Shown piece by piece: positions 11,501 to 22,474 of a DNA stretch of 62,457 bases (positions within the stretch are counted from its first letter, which is position 1; the number at the start of each line of letters is the position of its first letter). The position numbers were made by a program, and so were the translations under genes. This DNA is from Ophiosphaerella korrae (Eukaryota > Ascomycota > Dothideomycetes > Pleosporales > Phaeosphaeriaceae): contig JALNQF010000243.1 in assembly GCA_028456385.1 (NCBI GenBank), positions 1 to 62,457 of the forward strand. The letters run 5' to 3'. The notes beneath the pieces were generated by a model that was not told the DNA's origin, made no database searches, and saw nothing but the letters and a program-made list of their open reading frames with translations.

Positions 11501-13196
11501 AAATAGATAAAATATAGAATAGACTATAGAAAGTAAAAATTTTTATAAAACTAGATATCTAAAACGCTTACTACTAAATTAGAATTAAGAAAGGTAATAA
11601 ATAGAAAATAGTATTTAGAACGTAATATAAGTTATATAAAAATTTAGTTATACCTTTTAAACTAATAAATATACTAGTAGTATTCTAAGAAAGAATAAAT
11701 ATAGTACTAAGAGAGTACCTAGATATATTTATATTTATATACCTAGATAATATCTTTATATTCTTAGAAATAAAAGAAGAACACGTATAATACGTATATA
11801 AAGTACTAAAAAGACTAGTAAAAAATAAACTATTTTTTAAAATAAGAAAATATAAATTCTATATAAAGGAAATAGATTTCTTTAGATTTATTATTAAACT
11901 AGGAAAGATAAAAATTAACTTAAGAAAGATTAAGTTAATTAATAAATAGCTAATACTAAAGAACCTAAAAGAAGTATAATAGTTTTATAAGCTAGTAAAC
12001 TTCTATAGAAAATTAATAGTAAAATAGTCTAAAGATATAGAACCTATAATAAAGCTTATAAAAAAAGATACGCTATTTAAATATATAAAAGAATATAATA
12101 AAGTATTTAATAAAATTAAAAGAAAGTTTATAGAAAACCTAGTTATTAGAATATATAACCTAGACCTACTAGTAATAGTAAAAATAGACGTATCTAACTT
12201 AGTCTATAGAATAGTACTAATATAGAAAGATAAAAGAACTAAATAAGAATACTTAGTTAAATACTTCTCTAAGAAAATAAAGCTAGTAGAGCTTAACTAC
12301 TTAATCTATAATAAAGAAATACTAGTAATTTATAAAGTACTTAAGTAATAAAGAGTATATTTATAAAGAGTAAAGTATAAAATAAAGGTTTATATAGACT
12401 ATAAGAATCTTAAAAGATTTATAATAAATAAGAAGTTATTATAATACTATATAAGATAGTAGAAGTTTCTATTAATATTTAATATAGAAATAATATATAC
12501 TAAGGGTAAAGACAACTAATTTATAGATACTCTAAGTAGAAGGCTAGACTTATAAGAAGAAATAAACGCTACTAGTATAGTTTTAGTTAAGAATAAAGAA
12601 AGATACTTAGTTCTAAATATACTTAAAATAGCTGTAATACTTAAAAGAAAGAATAGCGAGCTAGATAAATAGATTTAGAAAATAATATAAGAAGTATCTA
12701 AAGAAATAAAAAAACTAAAAATCTAAAAAGGATTTATATAAGCTTATAAAAGAATATATATTCTAAGAAAGATCTAAAAAGAATTTATATAATAATTTTA
12801 TAAATTACTAGTATATAGATACTAAGGTATTAACAAAATATTAGATAGACTTCTAAGAAACTACTATATCTTAAGAGTAAAATAACTAGTAATAGAAGTA
12901 CTATAAGACTATATAGAATACTATAAAAATAAATATAATAGACACGTACTATATAAGATACTATAACTAGTTAAGATATTAGAATAACTATAGAGAGTTA
13001 TTATAATAGACTTTATTACAAAACTACTAAAGTCTAAGAACTTAATATTAGGAGTTAAGTATAATAGAATTCTAATAATAGTAAATAAACTTATAAAGTA
13101 CTTATACTTTAGACTATATAAAAAGAAAAGTAGAATAGAGGTAGCTATATACTAGGTTCTAGGAACTATAATTAGTTAATATAGACTACTAGATAA
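8550..13196 (+). pseudogene. Element C gag-pol, 5' part (gag to integrase core)
   Basis: This section follows A's gag-pol throughout: a gag N-terminus, a zinc knuckle region near 9520-9630, a protease remnant near 10840 (NSRA for D-S-G-A), and RT with LDI-stop-NAYY near 11550 and YLDN at 11740-11751. RNase H and the integrase zinc finger follow. Stops are far more frequent than in A or G because nearly all CpA and TpG sites are converted. The frame is cut at 13197-13201 in the integrase core, just before the second catalytic Asp, by Copia element I; it continues at 19990. Confidence 0.88.
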
Positions 13197-13201
13197 AATT
13201 A

Positions 13202-13366
13202 TATTGTAAGTTAGAGCTTCGCTCTATACGATTTAGGTAAGCCTATAGTAGTAAGCGAGCTGTATAAGCTATTTAAGCTACTCTACTATATATAAGTAGC
13301 CTAGCTTAGATAGCTCTTTAATTAATAATTATCTCCTACTTATTCCTAAGCTCGCATCTCGCAATA
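13202..13366 (+). repeat. 5' LTR of Copia element I
   Basis: 165 bp, starting TATTGTAAGTTAGAGCTTCG and ending ATCTCGCAATA. The 3' copy has the same length and differs mainly by RIP-type transitions. Confidence 0.92.
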
Positions 13367-13382
13367 GTTATAAGCCCAGCGC
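13367..13382 (+). other. Primer-binding site: anticodon arm of initiator tRNA-Met
   Basis: GTTATAAGCCCAGCGC directly abuts the LTR. It equals the complement of a fungal initiator tRNA-Met anticodon stem-loop (GTTATGAGCCCAGCGC around the CAU anticodon) except for one G-to-A change at a TpG, the expected RIP change. Copia-type elements are known to prime from a cleaved half of initiator tRNA-Met rather than from the 3' CCA end, so this fits the family. Confidence 0.8.
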
Positions 13383-13489
13383 TAAAAATTACTTAATAGT
13401 TCTATCCTATGTACTATAGTAAGAGATCGCGAGCTTAGTATACTCTTATCCTATCCTATCTTATCTTATCTATTACTTAAACGCTTACA

Positions 13490-16400
13490 ATATCTTATAG
13501 CGAGATTACTCTACTTAATAAAGGTACTGCCCTACTTAACGAGCACTTATAATAGCTAGTATAGTTTATATAACTCTATTATAATGCTCTCGAGCTAGGC
13601 ATCTAGTAGCTAGTTAATCTAGAAGCTAATAACGTCCCTAATATCTACACTAACGAACTAGTTCGACTTAAACTAAAGAGCCTAGTAATAGTAGAAGAGG
13701 TAGCTACCTATAAGCTTGTAATAGAGAAATACTAAGCTACAAAAGATACCTAGGTATTGCGAATAGTACGCCTTAGAGCTCTAAGCGCCTAAGTAAACGC
13801 TATAGTTAATCTAAGCTATCTAGTAATAGCTAAGATAACTCTACTTGCGAATAATAAAGCTACATTATAAGAGCTTGTCTAAACGCTAAAGAGCTTACTA
13901 GCCTTATCTAACACTAGCGCTAGTAATCTTATCTAAGCTTAATACTAAGCCTATCTATAGAAGGCTCGCTAAGGACAACAATTACTAGAGCTCTAGTACG
14001 ATAAGTAGCTACGCCTATATTAGCGTGCAATCGCGTACAATATTATAGAGGTAATAGGCGAGCTCGTAGTATAAGATTTCCTAGAGGCGTTAACGCTAAA
14101 GCTAGCTCTAGACTAGGCTTAGATAATAAGCTAATTAGTAATCTAGAGCTTAGTCCTTAGCTTAAAGGCACTTACGCTAGAGTAAATTAGTAGTATCTAC
14201 TTAGCTCTATTATAGGAGTATAAACTCTAAACTACTAATTAAAGAGCTAGCGTATTTACAACGTTTAGAGGATCTAAGCTAAGCTTAAGCTTAAGTACTA
14301 ACTTGAAATATAACTACCTATATAGCTAAGCTTACTACTAGAAGCTATAAGATTATAGATAGGTATAAGTAGCGCTTACTAGTAATCTATTTAAAATAGA
14401 CGATAATAGAAAGGCGAAAATATAGGCTCGTTTAGATAAGCTGCGCTTTATAGTAGTTAAAACCTTAGTAACTTAAAAGTAGGCTAGTCCCTTACAGGAA
14501 CTAGTTAAAGCTAGCTTAGAGTTAGTTAAATTAAAGGCTCTAGTCTACCTAGGCTAGCTAAACGCAGTACTTATTAACCTAGGTATACTTATTAACTTAG
14601 GCAAACTTATTAAGCTAGCACCTAGAGCCTACTTAACGCTAGATTTCGACGCTTACTTACTCTCTAAGAGTACTATACTTAATAATAAAGCTACTCTCTA
14701 CTTAGTTAACTTAATAAGTCTTATAGAACTAGGCTCCTTTATAAGAGTAAAAGGCGTAAGCTACGTAGAAGTAGGTATATAAGCGTTTCTAATACTTAGT
14801 AAAGGTACTTAAGTTTTTAAGAACGCTCTAAATAGAGCTTATAGTAAGCGTATAGAGAATCTCGTGCTTTATAAAGTAGTAGTAGTTAAAGGATTTTATA
14901 TTAATATAGTATCTAAAGCTTGATTATAGTAAGCTAGAGCTTAGTATTAAGGTTTTAACGCAACTCTAAGAGTAGGAACGCTAGTAGAGAGTATTGTACT
15001 AGCGACGCTAATGCGTAAACATAATCTTACTTTTATTAAATACAAGCCTATTACGTTTTATCTAACTATTATAAGCGTAACTTAAGGTAATCGAGTTAAT
15101 TAATAGCTTAACTTATAGCGCATAACGCCTAGAAGTAACTTAGAAGAGCTCTAGCACGCTAGAGCTAGTTATCTTAGACTAGAAGTACTGCGAGCGCTAG
15201 TAATAAGCGCGAGAAACGTACGTATTAATAGGATAGTGCGTATTAAGTGCGAGCATTACTTAATAGCTTACGCTAAGTAAGTTATCTTAAGGCGGCCTAG
15301 AGAGAGAGCCTTGCGCTTATACTAGTAAGTAGCGTAAGACCTATTTAATATACTTACTAGCTACTTTAGAGAAGTTTAGACTATACTACTTAAGTGCGAG
15401 TATAGTAGTAAGCTCTATACCTACCTATTACAAAGTAAAACGCTTTAAGAGATAATAAGAGTATTTAAAAGCTTTGTAAAGCTACTACTAACGCGCTATA
15501 AGCTCTATACGTACGTACTTTAGTAAGATAATAAAGTAGTAACGCTTCTATAGAGAGGTAAGACGCGCTTCTAGATTTAGGCTAAATAAGAAGAGATTAT
15601 AGTTAAGAGTACTCTAGTATATACGCACGAGCTAAATAGAAGAGCTAAGAGAGCTAGTTAAGAAATAATAATAAAAGTAATTAAGATAAGGATAAGTACT
15701 AACCTACTAGAAAGGCTCTAGCTAGAGATAGTAGAAGTAGCTACGTAGCTATATAATATAAGCCTAAGCCGCGCTTATAATATATAAGCTCTTAATATAG
15801 TGCTTAATAGCTAGTTTAGATAGTACTTTAGATACTATTAGCCTAAGTAAGTAAGAGCTACTATAGTAGACCTTTAGCTAGATTAGAGTAGAGTATACGC
15901 CTATAGCTACTACGTATATCTACTTAATAAGGAGTAAGTAGCTAGGCGTAATAAGAGAGGCTTTAAAATAAGCCCTTAGGGCTATATTAGATATCTAGTA
16001 AGATATAGAGTATCTAATATATATAGGATATAAGTCCTAGAATTAGATTAGGTAATTATAACGCGTAACGTAACATTTAATAAGTAGCTCTTCTATAACA
16101 AGAAGAGTAAAGCTTATTAAGAGCTCCTAAAGCTAGAGATTTAAAAACTTATTAATATATTATATAAAGACGTAGCGCGTAACGTAGGAGAGACCTAAGA
16201 TAATATATATAATTAGCTCTGCGAAGCAGCTTAAATCCTAGAAGGTAACTAGTAAGGCAAGTACCTAGAGTAAAATCTAGGGGGTAGAGCTCTATATAAT
16301 ACTAAAAGCTAAGCTAGCTAGCTAGCTATCTTAGTAGAACAAGGGGTAGATCTTATATAAGTAGTAAGCTTAGCTAGCAAACTATATAGAATCTATATAG

Positions 16401-18601
16401 AGTAACTTAAGCTTAGTAGCCTTTAAACTCTAGAGTAAACACCTAAACCTAGAAGAGTTTAGTATATAGGTACTAATATTAATTATAGAAATTAATATAG
16501 TAAAGTATCTAAAAGCTCCTAGGAATTATAATTAACTAGAGAAGCGAGCGCCTTAGAGTAGCTAATAGATAAGAGTTCGACTTATTAAATAGCTACTTAT
16601 TAAACTACCTCTCCTTAAGTAGCTATAGCTTCTATAGCTCTAAATAAAGTAGATACTATCTTTTATTAAGTAGCTATATCTTATATAGCTCTAAATAATA
16701 TAGTTAGAGCTTATTAGTAGCGTATACGCTAGTAATAGCTAGCGCTAACGTAATTAAGCTAAAGACTCTAAAATAACAAGCTAGATAATAGCGCTAGAAG
16801 CTTAAGCGCTTACTTATTATTATATAAACTAGAGTAGAGTAAATAGAGTAGTATACTAGATAAGCTACTCTTATAAGTACTAATAGACTATAACCTAAAT
16901 ATAGAGCTTGCTACAGTAAACGCTATAATTATAGTAGCTACTTAGCTTAAGCTATAGCCTTAGCTATAGCTATAAGCTTATCTATATTAAGATAAGCTAC
17001 TACTACTACTATAGAATTAGAAGTACCTATATACGTACCTATATAGGTAGCTCTTTAAATAAGTAGCTTAAAAAGAGATCGATATACTACTAGTAGCTAG
17101 CACCTAAGAGGAGATAGAGCGCTTGCAATTAAGTAATTAGCTACTACCTCTAAAGTAGGTTTTTATATACAAACTTAACTAAGATAGCTACTTTCTTAAG
17201 TATAAAGCTTAGATTGTAGTGCGTAGAGACCTCTAAATAATCGATTTAATATAATTAACTTACGCTACTACGTTAGTAGCGCGCTCGTTTTAAACTGCAA
17301 TAGCGATTATAGCTAAGTTTAACCTAGAAGTAGCTTAGTATAACGTTATTAGAGCTTTCCTCTACGCATATAGAGATTATTAACTAGTAGTTATCTATAA
17401 GCTCCTAGATAGGTTTAAAGTAGCTAGTAAGTACGTTAAGCTTAATTAAGCGCTATATAGCCTTAAAGACTCGCTGCTCCTCTAGTATAAGGAGCTCTTA
17501 AGAACGCTTAAACAAGCTAGTCTTATAGTCTTAAAAGAAGAGCCGTGCTTATTCTACGATAAAGAGCGTAAAATACTCCTTCTCTTCTACGTTAATAATA
17601 TATTAGTAATATATTATATAATCTACTAATTAGAAGCTTACTAAATCGTTAAGAGAATTAAATAAGCGTATAATATAGAAGATAAAGGCTTAGTAAACTA
17701 GTTCCTAGGCGTATAAGTAATATAGAGTTAGCTAGATAAGACTATTATACTTGTCTACAATAAGTATATTAATAAGATAGTAAAAAAGTTCGATCTTGTA
17801 AGCTCTATAAGCTTTCTAGTAACTCTATTACTAGTAGAAGAGCTATAGCTAAGTAAAAGAGAGGCCTTAAAGTGTAAAATCAAGGACTACTAAGAGCGAG
17901 TAGGATCTATCTTGTACATAGTAATAATAGTGCGACTAGACGTCGTATTTATAGCTACTAAGCTTTCTTAATATCTTATAAATCTAAGCTAAAAGTATCT
18001 TAAAGTAGTAAACTAAGTTATTATTTACTTGTATAGAACTTAGCACCTATTAGTCTAGTATAGCGAGTAGCGAGATAGCTAGTAGTAAGATAGTAAGTAG
18101 TAAGATAGTAAGCAGCGAGGCACTAAGCTACTTATATATAGAGACGCGTTATTTACTAATAATCTAGTAACGCGCTACTTATCTTATAGCTATATTATAA
18201 TACTCTTTAGTAGAGTAGTAATATAGAAGGTAGTATAATAAGCTATAGTAACTACTTCTACTACTAAAGCTAAGCTACTTACGCTTAAGTACGTAAGTAA
18301 AGAAGTAATAGTACTAAAAAGGCTCTTTTAAGAGCTTATATTAGACCTAAGAGCTACTTAGATAATCTTTTATAATAATTAGTAAATAATTAGACTTATT
18401 ATAGGTAAAAATAAGAGAGTAATAACGTACTTACGTTACGTAGATATATAGAATATATAGCTAAGATAAAAGTACGCTAGAGGCTTATTTTAAGTCTCTT
18501 ATATACTAACGAGCGAGATACTAGTAGATAGCCTAACTAAGCACCTCCTAGAGTAGTAGTTTAAGAGATTTAAAGCTTACCTTAACCTTAAAGATATATA
18601 A
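13490..18601 (+). pseudogene. Copia gag-pol polyprotein, single frame, RIP-inactivated
   Basis: One frame (2 mod 3) spans about 1700 codons. The likely start is ATA at 13490, a former ATG in the context ACA-ATA-TCT. Gag fills the first part. The integrase zinc finger is at 15155-15259: His CAC 15155, second His now TAT 15170, Cys TGC 15248, second Cys now TAC 15257. The integrase core follows. RT carries LFYVNN with YVNN at 17588-17599, from YVDD by two TpG-to-TpA changes. RNase H ends with VDSLTKHLLE at about 18524, matching the Copia C-terminal 'AD-x-LTK-x-L'. The end is TAA at 18599. Internal TAA/TAG codons sit where Gln or Trp is expected, so the gene is dead by substitution only. Confidence 0.9.
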
Positions 18602-18720
18602 GCTAAGCTTAAGTTATAAGAATTATAAAAGTAGAGTATAGAGCTATAAAGAAGTCTTTAAATTAAAGCGCTAAAGTATAGAGCTAAAGCTTAGAGCTAA
18701 GCTTAAAATAAAGTATCTAT

Positions 18721-19424
18721 TTAAAATATAAGATTAACAAACTTATTAAGAAGCGCCTTTACGCGTAAATAACGTGTAAAAGCCTCTTTAGCTTAAGCGT
18801 CCCTAGTTAGTAGAGTAGTAATAGCCCTTATTATAAAGGTAGCGTTAGCGAGTATAGTAGTAGTAAGGTCTTAGGTAGAGGTAAGAGTAGGAGTAAGCGT
18901 AGGTATAGGCGTAGGCTAAAGTAGAAGTAGAGGTAAGAGTAGTAGAGGAGTCTAAGGACCTAGAGTCTCTTCTATAACTTTACTAAGTAGCACGTAGAAA
19001 GTCTTTTAGAGAGCCTTAAGCTCCCTCTCTAGAGCCTTATAGGCCTAGGTAGTAATAAAAGTAATAGTAGCGTAGTAAGCAATCTTAAGGCTATAATATA
19101 AGTTAGTTAACTAATATTAAATAAAGAGCTAGAGTAGCTCTTAAAGTAGTAAATTAAAGAGCTAGAGTAAAATTTTTAAATTAACTTATATAAGAACGTA
19201 GCTATAGCTACTAGTAGTATAGCGTATATAACGCTAAACCTCCTCTCTAAAGGAGTTATAGTAGCTCTTATTAGAGTAACCTACTAACGCGCTATAAGTA
19301 TAGTAAAGGTAGAGCTCCTTATAGAGAGTACTTATAACCTCCTTAGGAGAGGAGGTATAAGAGAGTAGGGGTAAAGGCGTCTATAGTACTAGAGTCTTTT
19401 TAGTATACTTCTTCTTCTTCTTAA

Positions 19425-19493
<69 letters not shown>

Positions 19494-19590
19494 CTTTAGA
19501 GGTAGTGCGGGAGCGAGATATATAAGCGTAAGTAGCTTTCTTAGCTTTACTCTATAAGAACAAGTTAGTATAATAATTGCTAATATAAAA
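18721..19590 (-). pseudogene. Possible antisense gene in the 3' region of Copia element I, unknown function
   Basis: Read on the minus strand in one phase from about 19590 to a stop at 18721, this gives roughly 290 codons broken only by TAA/TAG at Gln-like positions. From N to C it shows a basic Ser/Lys-rich start (SKAKKATYAYISRSRTTSKA), a Thr run encoded by the triplet repeat, a Lys run (K5), a Tyr/Ser-rich middle, Leu/Gln-rich helices, a charged helix (AYKALERELKAL, VIEETLG), a Pro/Thr repeat (PTPIPT) and a basic C-terminus (AKEAFTRYLRVKALLN). The plus strand in the same phase has more stops and looks less protein-like. I do not recognise the family. It may be a captured host gene or an accessory antisense ORF. 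The start codon is not resolved. Confidence 0.45.
19426..19493. repeat. (AGT)n microsatellite
   Basis: About 22 perfect AGT triplets inside the Copia 3' region. In the phase of the putative antisense gene they encode a Thr run. Confidence 0.95.
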
Positions 19591-19824
19591 AGTAAGCTTT
19601 AAAAGCTTTAAAAATAGTAACTTACAATAGCTATAATAATAGTTACTAAAGAGTTTACGAGGCTAAGAAAACTCTAAATATACTACGCGCAGCGCACGAG
19701 CGCTTAGTACTTGCGCACAAGCCTAAAACAAATAGAATCGTAGGTAAAGGTATTTTTAACTAAGTTTAGATAACTACTACAAAACTTATTAAACAGCTCT
19801 GCTGCGCAGCTTACTTAGGAGGTA

Positions 19825-19989
19825 TATTACAAGTTAGAGCTTTACTCTATACAATTTAGGTAAGCCCGTAGTAGTAAGTAAGCTATACAAGCTATTTAAG
19901 CTACTCTACTATATATAAGTAGCCTAGCTTAGATAGCTCTTTAATTAATAATTATCTCCTACTTATTCCTAAGCTCGTATCTTACAATA
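19825..19989 (+). repeat. 3' LTR of Copia element I
   Basis: 165 bp, TATTACAAGTTAGAGC to ATCTTACAATA, followed by the TSD AATTA where element C resumes. Confidence 0.92.
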
Positions 19990-21487
19990 AATTATTATAG
20001 ATAGATATATAATTTATATTAAAACTATAAAGAATAATAATAGTATAGTTAGGAATTAAATACGTAATATTAATAGTATACTACTTATAAATAGATAGAT
20101 AATTAGAATAAATAAATTAGATAGTAGAATAGTACTTAAGATATTACCTTAACTATAACTAGAATAATTAAGTATAGTTACTACCTATAGTATAGTTAGT
20201 ATATAATAGTATAAAGAATATAGTAATAGAAATATTACTTTTCTTTATAAACTATAGATTTAACCCTAATATATATAGAATACTAAGATCTAAAGTATTT
20301 TAGTTTCTAAGAAGAGAAAACTTTACTAATAGACTTAAAGATAAATATAATTAACTAAGATAGGATATAGAATTCCTATATAATTAAATAGTAAGATACT
20401 ATAATAAGAAATACAAAGAAAGACCTTAATTTAGAGAGGAAGAAAAAGTATAGTTAGTATAGAAAAATATTAAAAGTAAATAACTAAGTCTAAAACTAGA
20501 CTACGTTAAAATAAGACTATATAAAGTAAAGAAAAAAGTTATACTAGTTATATTTAAACTAAAGCTACTAAATAAAATAAGGATATACCTAACCTTTTAT
20601 ATAGTACTACTTAAGATAGTACTATAAAATATAAAACTACTAGTATACAAAGTAGATATATATAGAGAATAAAAAGAATAAGAAGTTAAGAAAATCTTAT
20701 AATACTAGTTCTATAATAGAAAAAACTACTATTTAGTAAAATAGATAGGTATAGATAAAAAAGGATAACTATAGGAGAAAATATAGGAACTAGAAAATAA
20801 CCTTAATTACTCTAAGAAACTAGAAGAGTTCTAAAATTAAAATCTCCTAGAACGCCTAGTAGTAAATTAAGAAAACTAGTAATACTACTACTAGATAGAG
20901 AGGTAATAAGAGCGCCTAATATAATAGAAGCTAGAGTAGCTTCTACTATATTATCTAAATCTAACTTAGCTTTTAAAGTACAAGACTATTTAAATAACTT
21001 AGCGTTATTATAAGCTTTTATCTTATAAAAATACTTAATATAAAAGTAAAGCTCTACTAGCTTATAAAGAGTTAACTTATACTTAGCTTTAGCTATAGTA
21101 AGCTATAATAATAATTATACTTAAGCTCTATTAATAGCTTGCCTTATATAATTTAGTAGAAGGAGACTATATAGAAATTAAATACTTATACTCTATAAGT
21201 AAAACCTTAAAAGAAATATACTTATACTAAATATTAGTAAGAATATACTTATTATAATATTTACTATTATTTAAAGATATAAGATAAGTAAGACCTAGTT
21301 CTATATAATAATAATAAGGAAATATCTTAACTTTATTATAAATAATACAAGCTATAAGAAGAAGTTTATTACGCTAAGAGTAGGATAGTATAGGAAGTAA
21401 TAAAGAACTAGAAATTAATAAAGAAATAGGATTAATAACCTTAGCCCTAGTATAAAGAAATAAAAAACTACATAAAAGAGAAAATAG
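19990..21487 (+). pseudogene. Element C integrase end, chromodomain and 3' region
   Basis: C resumes with AATTATTATAGATAGA, encoding the second catalytic Asp motif (I-I-D-R-D). Integrase continues to about 20600. A chromodomain remnant lies at about 20700-20840 (NYYLVK-stop-IGI). From about 20840 to 21487 is the 3' region with open frames homologous to that of A, E and G, in the C/G version. A purine-rich run (AGAGAAAATAG) precedes the 3' LTR. Confidence 0.87.
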
Positions 21488-21946
21488 TATTATAGTAGTA
21501 ATAAGAGAAATTAAAATAAAACTAATTAGTTTATGCTTAGCTATATATAAAGTATAGAATAAGTAAAGTAATAACCTAAGAGATAATAAACTTTATTAGG
21601 AAGCTAACTATAATTAAGATACGTAATAAATTTATAAATTTATAATCTTAGTAAATATAAAGTTATAAAGCTATTATATAATAAATTTATAAATTTATAA
21701 TCTTAGTAAATATAAAGTAATAAAGTTACTAAAACTACCTTACTATATAGATAGTAGAAATACGTATTATTAAAATAGTATTAGTAATTTAATCCTTTAA
21801 CTATAGAACGCTAATATAAGATAGTTATAAAATATCTTTTATTATTTATAGTTATTATAGATTCTAATATAAGCTTTTATTATTACCTTATAATCTACTA
21901 GTAACCTAAAGACTATTAAGAAGTTAACCCTAGTATACCTATTATA
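21488..21946 (+). repeat. 3' LTR of element C
   Basis: 459 bp, the same length as the 5' LTR, followed by the TSD AGTTA (21947-21951). Confidence 0.92.
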
Positions 21947-22048
21947 AGTTAGATAATACTATATAAAAAGTAATTAGAAAGTATATAAATAACTTAATCT
22001 CTAAAAAAGAAGATATAAAAATAGTAATTAATACCTTAAAAACCTAGA
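21947..22048 (+). mobile_element. Element B, gag fragment between C and D
   Basis: 102 bp of B gag resuming with AGTTAGATAATACTATATA. It matches the corresponding gag stretches of A, C and D. It ends where the LTR of D starts; CTAGA (22044-22048) is the expected left TSD of D, whose right end is outside the window. Confidence 0.82.
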
Positions 22049-22474
22049 TATTATAGGTATAACAAGAGAAATTAAGATAGAGCTAATTACTTTTAACTTA
22101 GATACTAATAAAGTATAAGATAAGTAAGGTAATAACTTTAATTAAGAAACTACTTATAATTAAGATACGTAGTAGTAATCTATAATTACGTATAAATAGA
22201 TTAGAGTAATCTATAATAATATATAAATAGATTAAGGTAATTTATAGTTATATATAGATAGATTAGAATAAGTATATAGTTAATAGAATACGTATTATTA
22301 AGATAGTATTAGTAATCTAATCTTTAACCTAGAATACTAATACTTAATATTATATATATAAATTAACTATTATTTATAGTTATTACTAATTATAATATAA
22401 GCTTTTATTATTACTTTGTAATCTACTAATAACTTAAGAGTTATTAGGAAGTTAACCTTAGTATACTTATTATA
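22049..22474 (+). repeat. 5' LTR of element D
   Basis: 426 bp, TATTATAGGTATAACAAGAG to TTATTATA. It carries three AT-rich units of the form TAATCTATAAT/TATAAATAGATTA in U3. The 3' LTR is not in the window. Confidence 0.88.

Larger units (their letters stand above)
13202..19989 (+). mobile_element. Element I: complete Ty1/Copia retrotransposon in element C
   Basis: 6788 bp with identical-length 165-bp LTRs (13202-13366, 19825-19989) and a perfect TSD AATTA (13197-13201, 19990-19994). The LTR ends form an inverted repeat (TATTGTAAG, from TGTTGCAAG, against CTCGCAATA). Integrase precedes RT, which together with the LTR and RT motifs makes it Copia rather than Gypsy. It keeps more G+C and more CpG than the Gypsy copies around it. 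An unusual stretch of about 1.2 kb lies between pol and the 3' LTR. Confidence 0.94.
8079..21946 (+). mobile_element. Element C: Ty3/Gypsy chromovirus split by a Copia insertion
   Basis: LTRs of 459 bp each (8079-8537, 21488-21946) and a perfect TSD AGTTA define it. Removing the nested Copia element and its TSD leaves 7075 bp, almost the length of the related minus-strand copy G (7077 bp). C and G share the longer LTR type with a duplicated AT palindrome, so they form one subfamily, distinct from A/E. C is heavily RIP-mutated, with very few CpA or TpG left. Confidence 0.94.
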
